Below, one piece after another: positions 1-12,500 of a DNA stretch of 64,000 bases. Under the pieces are notes generated by a model, which saw nothing but the letters and a program-made list of their open reading frames with translations, was not told the origin of the DNA and made no database searches. Numbering within the stretch: position 1 is the stretch's first letter; every line of letters begins with the position of its first letter. The translations under genes and the position numbers were made by a program. Origin of the DNA: Rhea pennata (taxonomy: Eukaryota > Chordata > Aves > Rheiformes > Rheidae); assembly GCF_028389875.1 (NCBI RefSeq), contig NC_084663.1:121419801-121483800 (forward strand). The letters run 5' to 3'.

Positions 1-3000
1 TATGATTTTTAACAGAAGAGTTTCTGAAATCATGCTTCAACCTTGATAAGATCTGTGCAGTTTTTCTTTTAATACTTAAAGCTGTCTCAAGTTGGTAAAA
101 ATATACTGAGAAATCACTGTCACTAGAGTAAATTATGGTGATATTAATTGATAGAAAATGATATATTAAATGATGCATAACAATTCCTCGCATCCTCTTG
201 CATGAATTGTGTAAAACAGAGGTAATCAGGGACAGATTTTGGTCAGCCCCTGAGTCTGACTCTTCAACTGTTTCCCAGCTCAGTATGAACTTATTTCAGT
301 AGTAGTTACACCTAAATGAGTAGGATTATTTATTTTTCTCCATGTGGAACCCACTGTTCTTGTTTGCTGGTTTTTTTTTTTTGTAAGTGGTGCCTTTTTT
401 TAGAAATGTGTGCGTTTGTTTGAGTCAGTGAATCTTGGTCCCCGAGTCCTGATGTGAGCAGAATATATTTTCCTTTTTCCTTCTCTTTGTGATATTGTAT
501 ATTAAAATGAAGCATGTCTATGATCTACCTGTTTTACATTCTAGCCAATATTTTCATGCAATAAATTTTATAGTTGTTGTGAAAATTCATGGCCAAGGAA
601 GGAAGTTTTAGAGAGAGACCAGTTAAGTATTTCAGAACTTATATGCCAGAGAAGTGGTGATGGCAGTGGGGATGATGAGTTGTTGGGAGCTTGAGGTACA
701 TTTTCCACTGTTTCTACCTCATGGTCAGCATGGTCCCTCTATAGCTTTCTGTACACTGAATGGGATCTGATGAAATGCTTTGCTCTCCTCTGCTCATCTG
801 CCCTCATCTCTTGCACAAGATGTTGAGGTAGTAGAGACTATGTGCACCATCTTATCTTAAGAGGTGGTGTGCAGCCGTGCCATGTGGGTAATGGCACAAC
901 AAGTCACTAATTGGCATATAGGTTTATTTTTTTCATGTGATGGTATTTCAAAGAACTTGGTCCAGAGTTGGAAGCTGCATCTAAATTCTGAAAGATGTGT
1001 AAATCGGAGTCTTTTTGTATTTGTAAGACTTCATCCTAATGATGGTGGATCAGAGTTCTCCTTAATCTCAATAAAAGGAAAGAGAAATCACCAAAACAAC
1101 CAAGAATAGAAGCTAGTCCAAGAATAAAAATGCTTTAAGAGTCCATTTTTGCTTGTGTATTTAAATGTCATCTTGAAATATGCCTTATGGAAGCCCATGG
1201 GGTCTAAAATTACATGCTTACTAAGATGAGGCTTTTGTTCTCAGGGAACTTGAGATCGCAGAGTTCAGCTGTGTTCTCTAAAAAATAAATCTCTTTACAC
1301 TACTGTATAGCATTATTCTTCTAAGTAAACTGACTGGCTTTCAGAAGACAGGCTTCAAAGAACATGGTATTTCTCAAAAGTAACAGGCCCTGACTCGGTA
1401 GACCCAACTGCGTTGTAATTTACAACTGCACCTGTAAAACTGAAGGACATTTTTTTCCTCTATTAGAAAACAGTGTTTGGATTTACTCTGAAAACTGATA
1501 TTTCAAGAATTATTCCAAACAAAATTCAAGGAGAATCCCAGCAAAATCTACATGATAGTTTAGCATACAGGAATGAACTGATTTGGATTAAAAACGAAAG
1601 CATTGCAAAATGAAGGGTGACTACTCAGTCTCAAAATGCCCTTGAGGCAAACCTTAAATACATTATGCAAAAAGGCCATGCCTTATCCCAAAACCTCTGT
1701 GGGTAGCACACTCTTGAGGTACTTAAAGAAATATATCTAACATAAAAGACTGAATTTTTGACAGAAAAAAAAATGGGAGTTTAGGTCAGTCAACTGCTGC
1801 ACAAAGTCGGAGAAGGTCTACCTAGCTTAGAGTCTCTTCTCTGACAGTAGGCAAAAATGCTTGAGAAAGCATGTAAGAACAGGCAGACATATTTATTTAC
1901 CTGGATTCCAACTTGCAGCTCAGCTCAGGGTTTTCCAAAGCCAGATGTAGTATCTTATGTTCAATAGCTCTTGATGCATTTCTTCTTAAAATTCTTTAAC
2001 ATTTCTTTCTTAAAATTCTTCCCCAGTTTTCTGAAGTAAAGCAGACTTTTACTGTTCCTGCTGTCACCTCACTATTGGCCTGTTTCTTAAATAAGTTAGG
2101 AGTAAGGTGAGCAACGCATAGCCCAGTACAGATCCCTTGAGGCTCAGGGGTAACTTTACTCCATTCATTGACCACTGACTCCTGCTCTTTGTTTCTGGTT
2201 GCTTTGTCTGCTTACGTGTTTATATGAGAACCTTCTGTCTTTCTTCATGTCAGATTCATTTCTATAAAGAGCTTTAATAAGGGATCTTGTTGAAATGCAC
2301 CCATGGTTGTAGTAACATCCATGTAAGAGGAAAAAATGCCTTTTTTTAAGCTATTACTTCCAAGATACACCAAAAGCATTGGTACAACAACAAGATGATA
2401 TGTTAGTGGTTCCAATTGCCTGCCTGCTGTGCAGGCTTCCAGGCTTTGAACCTAGAAGTAAGCTGTCTCCCTTTAACACCATAGGCAGCGGGGATGGCAA
2501 AAAAAACAGCCCTTGCTTAGATTTTTCCTAAATGGGAAGTTCAGTCCTCTAGGGTAAAAATAACTTACAAAAACAACTTTAGTGTCTAGGACTGAAGGAG
2601 ACCTCCTAATCAAGCTGAGGGACAAGCTGTATGAGGCAGTAACATCATTATCTTTTTCTTGATATCAAAGCCTATGTTGATTAGTAAAAGGAAAGGCTAA
2701 GAGTTCCCGAATCTCTCCAGATCACTTTGGAAGAATTATGGAATGGAAGAGCTATTGCACTTTTCAACCAATTCTTTAACTTGTTCATCTCCAAAATAAC
2801 AGTTTAAATGTGATGGAAAAAGGTCACAACACATACATGGATGAGCAAGAAACACTGGTAATTTTCAGTAATTATTTAAATCGCCATAGCTTCCTACATC
2901 TAATTGTTTTTATGTATTTATTTCCTTTGTTCCTAAACGTAATTGTCAGGAGGCTTGTTGGACTATCCCACTGGTGATACAAATGTCTGAAAATGACTCG

Positions 3001-6000
3001 CTTGTGAATTATATGCATAGTGCAGATGGCTAAGTTTAATTTGGCCTTTGGATCCTTTCTGTCAAATAAGATTTTAGAAGGAATATTTGATAGTGTATGT
3101 AAGAGCTAGTATAAAATACAGAAAAATATCTGTAAAATGAGGACAAAATAATTCCATCTAGAGGATGGTGTGGCTGGAGTCTTATATTGCAATATGTCTT
3201 AAGTCAAGACTCAAGCACTGGAAACCTTTTTAATTACATTTCCAGACTAGAATTTCTTGTCACTGTTAGGTTTGTATTTTAATTTACAGTTCATTTAGAC
3301 TTAGTTGATTGTAGTGGGAGAAACAAATGCACTCTGAAGACTCTTAATTCTCTTCAGAGAGTATAGTGATGAAGTAGTCCAAATTTGTAGTGGAAAGAAG
3401 TATTTGGAATTACATAAGAGTCAAACTGAGCTAACCACTTGTTTGTTTCTTCGTTATTCGTTATATATCTGTTCCAAAGAAAAATAAATGGCAGAGACCT
3501 TGGCTTTACAAGATAATTTACCATCTGCCTCTCATCTAGTATCTACAGCCTACATCTTTTGTGTAAGAATCATACTTCTTCCTGCTTTGCGTGTTTAGAA
3601 TAATAACAAATGTTGTTTATAATTGGAGTACATCTGCTACATAGAGAAGAGAAAATGTAATCATGCAATGGTCAGGCTTCTAAATAAATGAGACCTCTAC
3701 TCTGTCTCCTGTTCCTCAGACTTTTATGATGGACAAGAGAAAGACAGGAATTTCATGTGGAGTGATGCAGTTAGCTAATACAAAAATGAAAAAAAAAAAA
3801 GTCTGAAAGTTTCAATATTGTCATTAAGCACTGGAATTAAACTCTGCCCATAGTTGCATGTGCTGTGTTCTTCTGGAACCGCTCAAATGGATGAAGCTGC
3901 ACGGAGACAGAATGGCTGGTGTATTTTTAATTATGATCCAGTCATTACCTTGCTTGGGAAATTAAACACTTGAGTAGCATAGACATAACAAGACTAGAAT
4001 TGGTAAATGAATACAGGATTAAAAGGCGGGGGGATTGAAGGTAAATACTTTGCTGTTGGAGAATAGGCAGTTATTTCACATGGGTCAAAATGCCACTGAC
4101 TTCAGCTAGAACTTATTTAATACTTGTGGAAATGAATATCAAGACCTGACTATCTAAAATACTATCTGAGTCTCATAAAGTTGAAAGCTGCAGGTGGCTG
4201 CATGGGATTGTGCATCTCCTCCTTGTCCCAGGCAGGTGAGTATCACATGCCGCCACTGGTGCAATCTGAACATCAGAAAGGCAAGGGAAGGTGTGGAGGG
4301 GTGCAGCTATGCACTGGCAAGGAAAGGTTATTCATCTGAGTTTGGCTTTTGACCTTGAATCTTGCAGGATTATTCAAAGGAGAATTTCCTCCAGAGCAAA
4401 TTGATGGTAAGTAGATATTAAGCATGCAGACAGTGGACTAGAGACCTCTCTGAAAACTGGTTGGGTCAGATTTCAGCTCTTTTTTAATCAGAACTGTGAG
4501 TTGTTCATGAGAAGTTTGCAATAATTTCTGATTGTGGGGATTTTAAAACAAGACCATTAGTGGTAACAAAGTCCAGTGGGCTTCAGGCCATCAAGGGATT
4601 CCTCCTGCCCCAGCCCCATAGATAAATGGCAGCTGTGGTTTTGTGTTTACAGGTCCAGCTAGCAACCAGTTTTGGCATATATTCCCAATAGGTACATACA
4701 CACAGGTGCACCTACATGCATGCAATGCCCACAGTCAGCAGTACGGACCGACATAACCACAGCAGTGCCTTTATTAGCACCCACATAAACAAAAGTGGCA
4801 TTCATGCAAATGTGAGCAGTGAGGATGGCTCACTGCAGTTCCTCCTGTCTGGCTGCTTGAGATCACAGCCTGCTGGTGGGTTATACATGCACACAAAGCA
4901 AATGTCTCCAGTGGTTAGTTTTAGATGCTTAGTCTGCCCAGTATCTGGTCCCAGGTGCTAGTCTCTTCCAGTTGCTGGCACCTGGACCTACGAGCCCCTC
5001 AGTTTTGTGGCCGCTTACTCCTGTGGCCGGCACTCAAACCTCTTCTACTCACCAACTAATCCCCCTTGGTATTTGCTAGCATCCATGCACACAGAGTGAG
5101 CTCACACAGGAGATAATTAGAACTAGGGCTGAATAAGAACATAGAATAGATTGCAGTGGTCAAGCACAGTGCTTAGTCGGATAAGCATATTGACCAGCCA
5201 CCCATTTACATGTGTCTGACCCCTTTAATCCTTTTTTTTTCTCTTGTTTCCCCACGCTTGTTATTCCTCAGTCATTCCCCTGTCCCTCTCCATATCTTTG
5301 GAATTTCTGCTGAATATCCTATAATAAGTTTTCTGTGCACTCCATAATTCCCTTGAACATCCATAATAAGTTTTACACAATTCCAAAATTCTCTTCTCCC
5401 TGCACAGCACAGTAACTACTATTCCCCTGTAGGCAATTGCCCCTCTGGTTTCCCCACTGGCACATCTTGGTAGGTGTCCCTCCAAAGCCAGCGAGCACAT
5501 CGGTCTCCTCTAAGAGTCTTGGGAGTGGCTGATTCATCTAGCTCTGTTTGTGCCAATGAGGTTACTGTCATTGTTCCTCAAATCCCTGGACAGGTTTTTG
5601 TGCTCATTGTGATTAGCCTTTAATCATGAAACCAGACAAAGACAGTTTTTACACCTGTTTGGCAGACTTGATTTTGCTAAACTTCCTATTTAAAAAGAAA
5701 TAAAGTAATGTGCCTGGCCAGTAACGTGTTGAAGTCAATCAGAAGTTTCCCCATGACTTAGACCATCACTGAATTGGAACTCACACCTACACGTTTTTTC
5801 CCGCACATGTGAAAGTTTTGGGAAAGCTGTGAGTAACTGCAAACAGGGAATAGAGTTGCTGCCATTTGCAATTATAATAAATCAGATTCTGCTGTCTTTA
5901 AACCTAAATTATGACTGTGTGAGTTGCTATATTAAAAATAGTCAGAGGAGATTGACAAGCATTCCTGAAGAAAGTTGGCTATTTGATTTCCTGTCCAGGA

Positions 6001-6254
6001 AAATCATGATGTAAAACCCTCAAGGAGGAATGTATTACCTGAAGCAGTCACAAGTGTCTGACCTCTGGGATCACAGTAAGGCTGTGTGCTCAGAGAGAGT
6101 GATTGGGTCTTGTCCAGTAATAGTGTAACACTTGGGACCGCTAAAACCAGGATAAAACTCTACAATATGCATAATACCCCTTACTATACTTACTCTTTAT
6201 CTTCCACACAAAAGCATGAGTATTAGTCTTCTGAATCCTGTGTACTCTAAATAC

Positions 6255-6350
6255 TCTGCTTATATATTATATAAATAAAAAATTATCAATTATAAAAATT
6301 ATAATATAATAAAAAATTTTATATATATATAAAAAAAGAATTAAACAAGT
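6255..6350. repeat. AT-rich low-complexity tract
   Basis: Almost pure A and T with many TATATA and AATATAAT runs, partly self-complementary. It is simple sequence with no coding potential. Confidence 0.85.
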
Positions 6351-7346
6351 CTTCCCATATAGGGCATGGCTACAGCATTGTCATGCTCTGTGTTTGGTTC
6401 TTACTGACAGGTATTGAATAGTGGAAATAAACTTCCCTGAGCAAAGTGAATTAGGGCAAAAAGTGGTGTACATCTTGAAGTAAATGGAACTAATTTGGGA
6501 GATAACCTGTGACTCAGCTCAGGCATTCATACTATACCCCTTTAAAAGTACAGGGCCAAATGAATCCTGAAATCACAGCAATGACATAATGGAGAGATTT
6601 TACCCAAAGAATAGCTACTTGATAGTCTGCCAGGACTTTCATCTTATGGTAGAACATTTTGGACCAAATTCATCCCTGATACAATTTCACTGAAATTAAT
6701 AAAGCTTGCTCAGGGAAAAATGTGGCCTACTATCTAAAAGACACTTTTCTTCACCATAAATGTAGAATAATGCTTAAAGTGCATTCTAAAAATACAGAAG
6801 CTAATGTCTTTTATGCTAAACCTTGAAACCTTGTCTGTTGAGTGTCAAGAAACAGAGCATTAGGGCTAGACTAGAGTTTTGACTATGGTGGTGATAAAGG
6901 AAAGTTCATCTTTTTTGCCCTCCGTCCCATTGCCCACAGATTTAACCTAAGCAAACTTGTCCTGACTTGGGTTCTAACTTCTGTCCAGATGATAGGTGTT
7001 ACAAATGAAGCAGAATGATGCATATTTATATGGTGGTGGAAATGTGCCTACAGACAACACATCATGTAGACATGTCTCAGTGCATCAGATAGCCCCCCCA
7101 TTTCAGAGTGAAAAGAGTAATGTATTGACTTCTTACCAAGATTTCTAAATTCTCCTTTTATTTTTCTGTGAGCATATACTATCTGTATTATCTTTATTTT
7201 TATATATAAAAAATGCATTAGTGTTCTATATCATGTATAAATATACCTAGATACGTCCAGCATATCTGTATAAATACATGTAAATATGAGAATGTATGTA
7301 TATGTATACATTCTTAATAGTTCTGTTTTTATATATATGCACATAT

Positions 7347-8657
7347 AACCAGTGATGGAACAGCTCATTCCGGATGTCATCTCTAGGCATATGGAGGAAA
7401 AGAAGGTGATCAGGAATAGCCAGCATGGATTCATCAAGGGGAAATCCTGCTTAACCAATCTGATAGCCTTCTCTGATGGCATGACTGGCTGGGTAGATGA
7501 GGGGAGAGCAGTGTATCATGTGTACCTTGACTTCAGCAAGGCTTTTGACACTGTCTACCATAACATCCTCCTAGGCAAGCTCAGGAAGTGTGGGTTAGGT
7601 GAGTGGACAGTGAGGTGGATTGAGAACTGGTTGAAAGGCAGAGCTCAGAGGGTTGTCATCAGTGGTGTGGAGTCCAGCTGGAGGTGTGTGGCTAGTGGCG
7701 ACCCCCCCAGGGCTCAGCACTGGGTCCCATCCTGTTCAACTTCATCAATGACCTGGATGAGGGGACAGAGTGCCTCCGCAGCAAGTTTGCTGATGATACC
7801 AAGCTGGGAGGAGTGGCTGACACACCTGAGGGCTGTGCTGCCATTCAGAGAGACCTGGACAGGCTGGAGAGCTGGGCGGAGAGGAACCGCCTGAGGTTCA
7901 ACAAGGGTCAAGTGCAGAGTCCTGCGCCTAGGGAGAAATAACGCTAGGCACCAGTACAAGGTGGGGGCTGACCTGGAGAGCAGCTCTGCAGAGAAGGACC
8001 TGGGAGTGCTGGTGGATGACAAGTGGACCATGAGCCTGCAATGTGCCCTTGTGGCCAGGACGGCCAATGGTCTCCTGGGGTGCATTAGGAAGAGTGTTGC
8101 CAGCAGGTGGAGGGAGGTGTCCTGCCCCTCTACTCAGCCATGGGGAGGCCTCATCTCGAGTCCTGTGTCCAGTTCTGGGCTCCCCAGTAAAAGGGAGACA
8201 TGGAGCTCCTGGAGAGATTCCAGCATAGGGCTATGAAGATGATCAGAGGGCTGGAGCACCTGCCCTATGAGGAACGGCTGCAAGAGCTGGGCCTCTTCAG
8301 CCTGGGGAAGAGAAGAGTGAGGGGGGATCTTATCAATGTGTGTAAGCTCCTGAAGGGAGGGTGTCAGGGGGACAGGGACAAACTCTTTTCAGTTGTCCCA
8401 TGTGACAGGACAAGAGGCAATGGGCAGAAATTGAAGCACAGGAAGTTCTGCCTGACCGTGAGGAAGAATTTCTTCCCTGTGAGAGTGATGGAGCACTGGC
8501 ACAGGCTGCCCAGAGAGGTTGTGGAGTCTCCTTCTCTGGAGATCTTCAAAGCCCGCCTGGATGCAACCCTGTCTAACCTGCTCTAGGTGACCCTGCTGAG
8601 CAGGGAGATTGGACTAGACGATCTCCAGAGGTCCCTTCAAACCTTGCTGATTCTATG
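7347..8657 (+). mobile_element. CR1 LINE, 5'-truncated, decayed reverse transcriptase
   Basis: This is the 3' part of a chicken-repeat-1 non-LTR retrotransposon. The first open stretch (from 7352) has the reverse transcriptase block with YLDFSKAFDTV, the catalytic-aspartate motif region. The FADD motif follows at 7786-7797, but in a different reading frame, and later parts switch frame twice more. The element therefore carries several indels and cannot make an active enzyme. The C-terminal part of the ORF (8200-8586) is readable to its stop. The 3' end has the CR1 tail, with GATCTCCAGAGGTCCCTTC and one ATTCTATG octamer at about 8650. Truncation at the 5' end is usual for CR1. Its 3' ~950 bases are very similar, by eye about nine in ten bases, to the copy at 31108. 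Confidence 0.93.
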
Positions 8658-9468
8658 TAATAAATAGAAGAATATAGATATGTAATATCTATCTATATAG
8701 ATATATTTATTTATTTACAAAATCAGGCTGTATATATGTATAACAAATATTTTGAAATTAGCATTTTTATAGAAGTATTTATTCCTTCTCCTTTTTAGTG
8801 GCAGTGTGATATAATGCTAGGAAAGAAAAGAAGTAATAACCTGATCTTTTTTTTAATGAAAAAGAAAAGAATATCGGTTGCTTAGAAGTGCTTCAAATCT
8901 GTTGCTACTGGATTAACAGCATAATAAGCTAAAATAGCAGGAAAAATAACTGCAAAAAATGGGAGCCTTTTTATCCACCTGAATGCTATTGGTATAAAGA
9001 ATGATAAAAAGAAAAGACATTTTCTTGATACTTTTCAACAGAAGCTTATTGCATTATGTAAGTTGAGTAATTTTCTGCTCTCAGTGATTTGTCTTGTAAT
9101 CAGATTGCTTGTATTTTGTTTGTTCCTTTTTCTTGAGAAGTTATAAGGGAGCATGGGTTGTAGCCCTTGTGCTTATCAATGGTGGGTCCTATTCACACAT
9201 GTTTGGATAACTTTGCCTCTCTGTTTACAACTGCCAACATTTTTTTCTGAATTCCTTTTGTATTAATCTGAGCGTAATTGCACCTCACTTTCCTGCTGGG
9301 TATAAAAGAGAGCATGCTTACATCCTAGATAATTGTATTCTACTTCTTTTTATTTGGGTGATGATTTGCCAATGACAGAGCACTGGCAGGAGCTGTATCT
9401 TGGGATGTAGATGGAAAATGCTGCAGTTTAACATTAACTAATGGGAATGTGCACTTTGATTTGCAAAA

Positions 9469-9512
9469 AGCACTGACAGAGTAGTGCAAAAGCACTGACA
9501 GAGTAGTGCAAA
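9469..9512. repeat. 22-base perfect tandem duplication
   Basis: The unit starting AGCACTGACAGAG occurs twice in direct succession (9469-9490 and 9491-9512) without mismatch. It is probably a recent replication slip in the intron. Confidence 0.9.
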
Positions 9513-12500
9513 GAATGAGAATCTAATAGCGATTTTTCTAGCTGATTTTCTTGGGGGCTGGAAATGTCCCTTGCATGCTCTAGAGAGGATGGGTGATAGA
9601 GCTGATAGAGCCCAGGTGAACACCTGAGGTCTGCAAATAACTTTCCAGAAACAGCTCTGTGCACAGAATGGATGTGCTCTCCTGTGCAGCTGTATTTGCC
9701 TTCTCTGAGCATCTCAAATGTGGGAAAGGAAAGGGCTGATGAGGATGTTGTCTGGTGGTAGTTGGGCTTCAGAAAATCCACACTGCATATCCCGGACACC
9801 TAGGAAAGCTGAAAGGTACAAGCAGGAGTCCTCTGTGATTTTCTTCTTCATAGGCATGAAGGGAATGGGATAGGCATGGTGAAAGCTGTGTGGCTGTCAT
9901 TGTCTTTTGTGCTAGCCACACTGGCAATAATACACCCCACAGTTGGGGTGAATTGACCAGTGCATTTTAAAGGATTGTCTGTGTGTCTTTTCCAGCTCCC
10001 CTCATTATCTGTATCTGTAGCCATTCTGTGCAGGTGCTGATACTGAAGAACCCAGGAAGAAGTGAGTCCAAATGCTTTCAGGGTGTTTACAACTGTACAC
10101 AGGGAAAGGAGATTGAAGATCGAGTCAAGATTAACCTCTCCTTTTGAATTGTGTATCATTATCTGATTAGATCAGAAGCAAAGCCCTGCAGCTTAGTCAG
10201 TATTAGAGCGTAGGCACCAATTTCGGGAGGAAGCCTTTGAGAAGAGCAATCTTCACCCGTCCACCTACACCATTTTCTTTCCAGCTTTGTAAGAGTGACA
10301 AATGTGAACCTCTCCAAAGGCAGTTGCATCTTTTCTTTATGCATTGACTTTAGGAAGACTTCTACCTCCCCACCCCAACCACTGATCTTCGATGACCCCC
10401 ATGAGGGACCCTTGTCTCTGCTGGTCCTGGACTGATAGTTCAGAGGTAGAGCAGCTCTGCTAGAAGTCAGTGGATCAGTCTCTCAAGAGAAAATCTATGG
10501 GTTTCATATTGCCCATGCTACTTTTTTCCAGGCACTATGAGCCTCTAGCTTAACTAAGCTGAGGCTTTAACTCAGGGCCACAATTTAAATGGGCTGGAAG
10601 GAGAGGAAATAGGAGAAAGCCAGGAATTCTTCTCAATTGCCAGGACTGTTCCTTTGCCCGAACAAGGACTCTGCTGTCATCCAGCAGTTGTTTTGCCTTA
10701 TTGCAGAAAATGGTTAAATGGCCAGATGGTTCAAGTACTCTAGCTGGTGCTCTTGCTGCACTGATTACAGGTCCCCTTCTCAGGGTCTATACCTGCTGGG
10801 ACTCATGTCAGATTCTGTGATGTTGGTTCCAAATGACTTTTTGGTTCAGGTTCAGCTAACATCTCCCCAAGGATTTTTTTTAAGGTAATAGATAGTGGGA
10901 TTTTTGTAGGCAAAGCCAAACTGCAGGTTTGGTTACATTTTGAATTTATCTCCCTGTGTGAAACTAATCCTAATGTGACCTTTACTTTCTTCACCTACAA
11001 GAGTCTTATGTCAGTGCTTTGGATCACTACAGGAGAAAATTCTGTAGCAGGTCCTTTCATTCTGTAGGGACAATTTATAATCAACAAATAAATGAACAGT
11101 GTATGAGAGAAAAATGGTCAAACAGATTCTATCACTGTTCCAAGGTCTTTATCTTATGTATTTGATGTCAGTTGACTAAGATCACGGGACCGTGAATTTG
11201 ACCAAGGCATGTAGAAGCTACTGTGGTAACAAAAATAATTGTGAAAATCCAAAAGAACTTTTACAAATATTACAAATATATAAGTGGAAACTCATCAGTC
11301 AGAGGCAAATTGAACTTAAAACTACTGTGTTGGATTTTGCTCAGGTTTTCACTGGAAGTGGAGTGGTGACTTAGTTCTAACATGCACATACAGAAATTTT
11401 AAAAAGTAGTAATATTTTCAAAATGTTGTGATCTCATGACAGAACAATGTTTGGTACTTGTGCCATTACCCAGATTGTTGCAGCCCCTATTCTGTCAGCA
11501 TAATGGACAGCATAATGGAATCTCACTTATTGGCAAAAAATAAAAACAAATAAACAAACAAAAACCGCAAGATAGTGCATTCACCACTTACACATAATGA
11601 TCAGAAACATTTAACTGGCATTGAAATTAAGTCTAACAATATTAGAAGCTTATTTATTTTTCCAGTTGCACACAAGTTGCATTATTTTCCCTTGTTTTGT
11701 CACATATAGTTAGAAAAATTTCATGAAAACTTTGAACTTGTGCATCTCTAGTATGGCACAAATGCATTACCTGTATAAGTAATGTCTGTAGCTAGGTAAA
11801 CTTCAATAGCTAGATAGCTGTGTGTAGTGAAACCGCTCATTTCACAATGAGATTTTGAATTGTACTTAAGTATATTAGATATTTTTTTAAAATGTATTTC
11901 TAGTGTAATTATACCTTAAAGACAGTGGATCATGTTTTCACTTAGGTACCTCATAGCCATGAGAGAAATATTGTCAGTCAGATTCATTTGAACAAATGTA
12001 GACTTTGACCATGTCTGCCCAAGTTAGGCAACAACCTAGGCTTTCTTTATATACAAAGGAGTTTTCACTGGCAGAGTCAGGAGAGTATAGGCTGTGATTC
12101 ATCTTATCCTAAATAAGCCTAACAAGTGTCTCTTTCTCCATATTTACTAGGATTAATAACTCAGATGCAGATGTTTGCATTCTAGATGTTTGCTGCTGGT
12201 TAAGATAAATCCCATCCTGAGATTTTCAGTTCCTTATCTATCCATATTTATTACATGGAAGGTTTCTGCCTTCTATGAATCTTGGAAAATTGCTGTATGT
12301 CTAGATTAATATCTCAGCTTTTAATTCCTCAGCCTCATGTCAGCTACTGAACCAGCATAAACCCGTGCTGCTTTATTGATTTTGGTGGAGCTCTGTTGCT
12401 TTATAGGAGCTGAGAATCTAGTCCAGTGAGAGGACTTTTTGGAGACTTTTTGGGGGGATCAAAGTCTGTGGCTGAAAGTGACATGGATATTGTTTTAATT

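Noticed and set aside
4680..5640. Possible solo retroviral LTR
   Set aside because: C-rich with an imperfect internal repeat, but no clear TG...CA ends, target-site duplication or primer-binding context could be shown.
7352..8586. Several long open frames with reverse transcriptase motifs, possible host genes
   Set aside because: They are fragments of one CR1 LINE ORF in shifting frames; the same applies at 31377-32006 and 53864-54163.
9434..10344. Run of three minus-strand open frames
   Set aside because: They are in different frames without good splice links and have no recognised motif; part is inflated by the 22-base tandem duplication.
10966..10981. AATCCT-AATG-TGACCT as an LXR DR4 site
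   Set aside because: One half-site has two mismatches; too weak compared with the motif at 27839.
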